Position numbers and translations under genes: made by a program | The notes under the pieces: model-generated | The model's input: only the letters and a program-made list of their open reading frames with translations | The model's database searches: none | What the model was told of the DNA's origin: nothing | Part shown: one piece after another, positions 58,238-64,000 of the stretch | How positions within the stretch are numbered: position 1 is the first letter of the stretch | Layout of the letters: each line of letters begins with the position of its first letter | Assembly (NCBI GenBank): GCA_018296165.2 | Contig: JACKQL020000063.1 | Location: forward strand, 241,164-305,163 | Direction of reading: 5' to 3' | Origin: Termitomyces sp. T153 | Lineage: Eukaryota; Basidiomycota; Agaricomycetes; Agaricales; Lyophyllaceae | DNA: 64,000 nucleotides

Positions 58238-60202
58238 TTACATTTGTAAACCATTCAGGATTTCCTGATAGACAATATTTGCAGTCTTTCTTGATTTGTT
58301 TTCTGGGTCCAAGATGACTTTGATACAATCTCCTGATGTGCACCGAGAGAGTGCAACATAAAGTTGGCCATGTGAAAAAACTCCTGATCGAAGGTCCAAT
58401 CCAACATGCTTGACTGATTGACCCTGAGACTTGTTGATAGTCATGGCAAAGGCCAATCGAACTGGGAATTGTCTCCTGCGCAATGGAATTGGCAAATCTT
58501 CTTCAGACACATCCATGTTGATTCTTGGAATCAAAACAATTGATCCTGCAAACTTGGCATCTCCACTGATGATCCTACATCTGAGAACTCTGGTGCTGAT
58601 GTGAGTGACAATCATTCTTGTCCCATTGCAAAGTCCTTTGGTTGTATCCAGATTCCTGAGCAGCATGACAGGAACACCAATCTTCAAAGCCAATTTAGCC
58701 AAAGGCAAACTGCTGGCTCTGAGAGAGTTGAGGTATTCCATTGGATACAATCCAAGGCCATTAGGATTCCCATCATCAGATATGACAGAGTCTGCACTCT
58801 GCAAGATTTTCTCTTCTCCTGAACATCTCTGCAGAACTTCAGAGTTGATATCCTCTACATCAGAGTTCTTGCCAGAAAGGATGGAACGGTCCAGATAATA
58901 CTGATCATCTTGATGGTGATCAATATGAGGATAAGTGGAAGAGATCAATCCAGTGACAGAATTGTCATCACAAATCATAGTTTCTGGAAGTTGTACTGTT
59001 TCTCCAGGCCCAAGGTTTTTTCCAGCACCAACATCCAATAACCAAGCTGCATGAGCAATGTTATCAGGAGTCTGATCCAATCTCATGTTTTGAACCAAGT
59101 AGTGGACTTGAATCTGATCCCAAAGTCTTCCCCTTTTGAGTGAAGCAGCAATCATCTGCTGCCTGAGTCCTCGTTGGATAACTGGGAGAGTTTGCCTAAA
59201 ATCTCCTCCAAACACCACAGTCACTCCACCAAAAGGAACATCCTTCTCTAGGATGTCTCTAAACCCTCGATCCACAGAGTCAATGGCATTTTTGTGTTGC
59301 ATTGGGACTTCATCCCAGATGACAACTTTGGTCTGGAGTAAGAGTTGAGACAACTGAGTTCCTCTTTTGATATTGGCAATGGATGTATCCAAAGCAGGAA
59401 TGGGGATTTTGAACCTTGAATGTGCAGTTCTACCACCCTCCAGCAATAAGGCAGCAATCCCAGATGATGCTACACATAATGCCACATCTCCATTGGACCG
59501 AACAGCAGAAGCCAAAGTGTTGCACACAAATGTTTTGCCACATCCACCTGCACTGTGAATGAATATCATCTTGCCCAAGTTGTTGTCCACAGAGTCCATA
59601 ACTTCATTGAAGGCTCCCAGTTGTTCACCATTAAACCTGGCCTTGTTTTCATCCACCCTTCTCTTCAACTCTTCAACATTATAATCTGTTTCTTCTTGCA
59701 AAAGCCTATTTCCTGAAATCATTCAATCAGTATCAATGTCAACTCTTTATACAATGTCCAACTTGCCTGGAATCACATTCCAAACTTGTTGGGGTTCTGG
59801 CATGTTTGGAAAGTCTTGAAGAGTCTTGCCAAAATTCTTCAGATTGTCATTGATTAGATAAAGGCCATAGTCATAGACATCTTCATCAGTAAAGACTCTG
59901 TCCCTGTACTGCCTGATATTCTCCAATCTGTGTTGAAGATCATCACAAATGGAGTGCTTGAATTCATCCCATAGAGCCTCTGGAGTAGTAGGAGCACAGT
60001 GGAATAGGATAGTGCAAAAGAGCTGTCTGAGAGCTGATCCTGATTGGATTGGAGCAGCTTCAGCAAGACACTGCCTCCATTCTGCATCATCTTCTAGAAG
60101 ACCAAGGGCCTTGCATGCTTCCTTGTAAGTAGGATAAGTGTGGCCATTGACTGTCCTGAGATCAGCCCATGATGTTGCATTGGTCACAACTGTCAGGAGC
60201 AT
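58238..60202 (-). mobile_element. Helitron copy 2: intact PIF1-like helicase, Rep truncated
   Basis: Nearly identical to copy 1, 2,998 bp away. The helicase exon 59,712-58,238 is open with motifs SAGGCGKTF, VIWDEVPM, GGDFRQTLPV, TINKSQGQS and [10 protein letters not shown]. The GC-AG intron is at 59,766-59,713, and the residual Rep-Hel linker at 60,202-59,767. Homology to copy 3 extends to about 60,225 and then is replaced by a short non-coding tail with a T-run. Of the three, this copy has the best-preserved helicase. Confidence 0.9.
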
Positions 60203-60339
60203 CCTAAGGTAGAACCTTTCTTATGTATTAAAGCTGTCTACTGTAATTTTTTTTGAGAAAAAACCTGTTCCAAGTGCGAAAAACAGCCAAGTTACCCAAA
60301 AAGGAAGGTTCTTGGTCAGCCTTACTAAGCAGAAAAGTC

Positions 60340-61000
60340 GTCGCATTTTTCCCAGGAGTCGTCCCATATATTATAGACGAGCTACGCCCCGTGCCTTCGG
60401 CACGGGCCTGTAGCTCTTGCTTCATCCCAGACCCAACCTCACTTTGTTCGGTTAGGTCCTCGATATTCTACTCAATGCTTCATCCCAGACCGAACCTCAC
60501 TTCGTTCGGTTAGGTCCTTGTATTTCAAACTCAATGCTAAGTCCCAGACCCAACCTCACTTCGTTCGGTTAGGTCTTTGTATTTCAAACTCAATGCTAAT
60601 TCCCAGACCCAACCTCACTTTGTTCGGTTAGGTCCTTGTATTTCAAACTTAATGCTTCATCCCAGACCCAACCTCACTTCGTTCGGTTAGGTCTTTGTAT
60701 TTCAAACTCAATGCTAAGTCCCCAACCCAACCTTACTTCGTTCGGTTAGGTCTTTGTATTTCAAACTCAATGCTAATTCCCAGACCCAACCTCACTTTGT
60801 TCGGTTAGGTCCTTGTATTTCAAACTCAATGCTTCATCCCAGACCCAACCTCACTTTGTTCAGTTAGGTCTTTGTATTTCTAACTCAGTACTTCATCCCA
60901 GACCCAACCTCACTTTGTTCGGTTAGGTCCTTGTATTTCAAACTCAATGCTAAGTCCCAGACCCAACCTCACTTTGTTCAGTTAGGTCTTTGTATTTTGT
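60340..61000. repeat. Helitron 5' end, stem-loop and 59-bp array, ten units (copy D)
   Basis: gtcgtcccatatattataga at 60,353-60,372 is the presumed 5' terminus of copy 2 (TCTATAATAT on the minus strand). The stem-loop follows at 60,374-60,417, then units at 60,426, 60,484, 60,543, 60,602, 60,661, 60,719, 60,779, 60,838, 60,897 and 60,956. Terminus and stem-loop are directly joined, as expected for head-to-tail copies. Confidence 0.88.
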
Positions 61001-61296
61001 TGACCAAGTGTTGCTTTTCTCTTACAATTCAATACACTGAGATTTCATCTATAAACCAATCATGTATCTATATTACATTATTAACAAAATACTACAATGT
61101 CCACTGGTATATATTAGAGATGCTGAAAATCAAATTATCAAAGTTAGTACTAACCAACCAATTATTTAAACTGTCACACTTACATTTGTAAACCATTAAG
61201 AATATCTATACTACATGGTCCAGCTATAGACATTAGGTGCTGAAGTTCATAGAAGTTAGCAATTTCTTGCTTGAGTCTAACAAAACTCACACTTTT

Positions 61297-63990
61297 TTAC
61301 ATTTGTAAACCATTCAGGATTTCCTGATAGACAATATTTGCAGTCTTTCTTGATGTGTTTTCTGGGTCCAAGATGACTTTGATATGATCTCCTGATGTGC
61401 ACCGAGAGAGTGCAACATAAAGTTGGCCATGCGAAAAAACTCCTGATCAAAGGTCCAATCCAACATGCTTGACTGATTGACCCTGAGACTTGTTGATAGT
61501 CATGGCAAAGGCCAATCAAACTGGGAATTGTCTCCTGCGCAATGGAATTGGCAAATCTTCTTCAGACACATCCATGTTGATTCTTGGAATCAAAACAATT
61601 GATCCTGCAAACTTGGCATCCCCACTGATGATCCTACATCTGAGAACTCTGGTGCTGATGTGAGTGACAATCATTCTTGTCCCATTGCAAAGTCCTTTGG
61701 TTGTATCCAGATTCCTGAGCAGCATGACAGGAACACCAATCTTCAGAGCCAATTTAGCCAAAGGCAAACTGCTGGCTCTGAGAGAGTTGAGGTATTCCAT
61801 TGGATACAATCCAAGGCCATTAGGATTCCCATCATCAGATATAATAGAGTCTGCACTCTGCAAGATTTTCTCTTCTCCTGGACATTTCTGCAGAACTTCA
61901 GAGTTGATATCCTCTACATCAGAGTTCTTGCCAGAAAGGATGGTACAGTCCAGATAATACTGATCATCTTGATGGTGATCAATATGAGGATAAGTGGAAG
62001 AGATCAATCCAGTGACAGAATTGTCATCACAGATCATGGTTTCTGGAAGTTGTACTGTTTCTCCAGGCCCAAGGTTTTTTCCAGCACCAACATCCAATAA
62101 CCAAGCTGCATGAGCAATGTTATCAGGAGTCTGATCCAATCTCATGTTCTGAACCAAGTAGTGGACTTGAATCTGATCCCAAAGTCTTCCCCTTTTGAGT
62201 GAAGCAGCAATCATCTGCTGCCTGAGTCCTTGTTGGATAACTGGGAGAGTTTGCCTAAAATCTCCTCCAAACACCACAGTCACTCCACCAAAAGGAACAT
62301 CCTTCTCCAGGATGTCTCTGAACCCTCAATCCACAGAGTCAATGGCATTTTTGTGTTGCATTGGGACTTCATCCCAAATAACAACCTTGGTCTGGAGTAA
62401 GAGTTGAGATAACTGAGTTCCTCTTTTGATATTGGCAATGGATGTATCCAGAGCAGGAATGGGGATTTTGAATCTTGAATGTGCAGTTCTACCACCCTCC
62501 AGCAATAAGGCAGCAATCCCAGATGATGCTACACATAATGCCACATCTCCATTGGACCGAACAGCAGAAGCCAAAGTGTTGCACACAAATGTTTTGCCAC
62601 ATCCACCTGCACTGTGAATGAATATCATCTTGCCCAAGTTGTTGTCCACAGAGTCCATAACTTCATTGAAGGCTCCCAGTTGTTCACCATTAAACCTGGC
62701 CTTGTTTTCATCCACCCTTCTCTTCAACTCCTCAACATCATAATCTGTTTCTTCTTGCAAAAGCCTATTTCCTGAAATTGTTTGATCAGTATCAATGTCA
62801 ACTCTTTATACAATGTCCAACTTGCCTGGAATCACATTCCAAACTTGTTGGGGTTCTGGCATATTGGGAAAGTCTTGAAGAGTCTTGCCAAAATTCTTCA
62901 GATTGTCATTGATCAGATAAAGGCCATAGTCATAGACATCTTCATCAGTAAAGACTCTGTCCCTGTACTGCCTGATATTCTCCAATCTGTGTTGAAGATC
63001 ATCACAAATGGAGTGCTTGAATTCATCCCATAGAGCCTCTGGAGTGGTAGGAGCACAGTGAAATAGGATAGTGCAAAAGAGCTGTCTGAGAGCTGATCCT
63101 GATTGGATTGGAGCAGCTTCAGCAAGACACTGCCTCCATTCTGCATCATCTTCTAGAAGACCAAGGGCCTTGCATGCCTCCTTGTAAGTAGAATAGGTGT
63201 GGCCATTGACTGTCCTGAGATCAGCCCATGATGTTGCATTGGTCACAACTGTCAGGAGCATCCTGAGGTAGAACCTTTCTCCCTGTTTTGGTGAAGCAAA
63301 GTACATCCTCCCAATAGCTGTTCCTCTCTGCCTCTTCTTCCAGGTCCTTTTGGAAGCTTCATAGACAAACTTGGTTGGAAAGTTCTGATAAGTGGTGTTG
63401 TTATCAGGGAATTTGGCATTGGCTTCAAACCAAGCAGTGAGTGCAGTCTTGTTTGCATTAGGCCTGGCAGCTACCATCTCCAAAGGCTCATTATCTTGAA
63501 AGTAGACTTCATGTTGGCCCTCCAAATGCACAGGTAATCGATATACAGGGGGATGTTCTCCATGCATGTTGAATTCAAAGATGTGCCAGCAAGCCTCAGG
63601 TGCAGAGATGTATCTGGCATCCAAGTGTTCCTTGATTTCATCCCTCTGGTCCATCTGCTCTCCAGCAATCTCCAAAGTTGTCCTATCATGGCCTTTGTAG
63701 ATGTACTTGTGAATGTACTTGATGGCTTCTACTGAAGCACAGACCTCCACATTGATGTGACATTTGTACTTGGCTGAGAGATAAGGATTATATGGAACAA
63801 CATCTCGATTGTCATAACGATGACCATTCTTTTCAAAGAAGCGGCCATTGTCAGGTCTGGCATATTGAGGATAGCCATTGTCTCCATACTGAGTAGCCTC
63901 TTGGAATTCCTTTGGGTATTTCTTGGAACATTTGCCATCTACCATGCACTTAGCATTGGGTTTGGCAGCTCCACATGGACCATGGACCAT
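61297..63990 (-). mobile_element. Helitron copy 3: Rep C-terminal half plus nonsense-damaged helicase, continues past window
   Basis: The Rep-Hel frame (63,990-62,826) is open and contains GPCGAAKPNAKCM, GKCSKKYPKEF and the Rep motif KYIHKYIYKG, whose two tyrosines (Tyr92 and Tyr96 counted from the Met at 63,990) correspond to the Y2 catalytic pair of Helitrons. The HUH motif should lie just outside the window. After the GC-AG intron (62,825-62,772) the helicase exon has stops at 62,326-62,328 and 61,516-61,518, each where copies 1 and 2 have CGA (Arg). The reading frame is otherwise preserved, with motifs I to III and V recognisable. Confidence 0.88.
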
Positions 63991-64000
63991 GTTGGCAGTA

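Noticed and set aside
53282..61000. CRISPR-like array (regular 59-bp repeats)
   Set aside because: Units are contiguous with no variable spacers, and the genome is eukaryotic; these are Helitron-associated tandem repeats.

Overview
The window is nuclear DNA of a filamentous basidiomycete, most likely an agaricomycete. Host genes are cut by many 41-68 bp introns with GT-AG, and occasionally GC-AG, borders. The proteins include a group III hybrid histidine kinase with serial HAMP domains, a NIMA kinase, an Hcs1/SMUBP2 helicase and a fungal HNH-nuclease family protein. The mobile elements (Ty3/gypsy with chromodomain, copia, RNase H-bearing LINE, CACTA/Plavaka-like transposase, Helitron) are typical of that group. 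No species can be named from the sequence.

Layout. 1-4.7 kb: CpG-poor transposon debris with a copia relic on the minus strand and a solo LTR flanked by a perfect target duplication. 4.7-24.8 kb: a gene island with an adenylation-domain (NRPS-like) enzyme (-), a nucleotide-sugar transporter (-), a NIMA-type kinase (-), a decayed F-box gene (+), an M20 dipeptidase-like gene (-), an Hcs1/SMUBP2 helicase (+, divergent from the M20 gene) and a P-loop ATPase (-). 24.85-26.19 kb: a decayed DNA transposase running up to the stop codon of a RING-finger gene (26.19-28.36 kb, -). 28.9-36.6 kb: a small orphan ORF, a tRNA-like segment, the group III histidine kinase (+) and an HNH-nuclease-like gene (-). 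36.8-50.47 kb: a second transposon block with a solo LTR, a LINE relic, and an old plus-strand gypsy element split by a younger minus-strand gypsy copy (43,629-49,906) with 411-bp LTRs and a GCCAC target duplication. 50.6-53.28 kb: a Ser/Thr/Pro-rich gene of unknown function whose present N terminus is read from a Helitron end. 53.23-64.0 kb: a head-to-tail Helitron array with stem-loop termini, 59-bp repeats, two intact helicase ORFs and a third, longer, nonsense-damaged copy that leaves the window.

The main theme is a genome split into CpG-containing genes and CpG-depleted transposons. Several stop codons in the elements fit CGA to TGA change, and the two LTRs of the nested gypsy copy differ repeatedly as CA versus TG. 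This is what methyl-CpG deamination would leave. The host genes do not form an obvious pathway. The Helitron array and its invasion of a host gene 5' end are the least ordinary part. I found no CRISPR, no prokaryotic feature and no convincing new defence system. Exon borders were worked out by eye from splice consensus and protein continuity; family names come from remembered motifs, with no database search.
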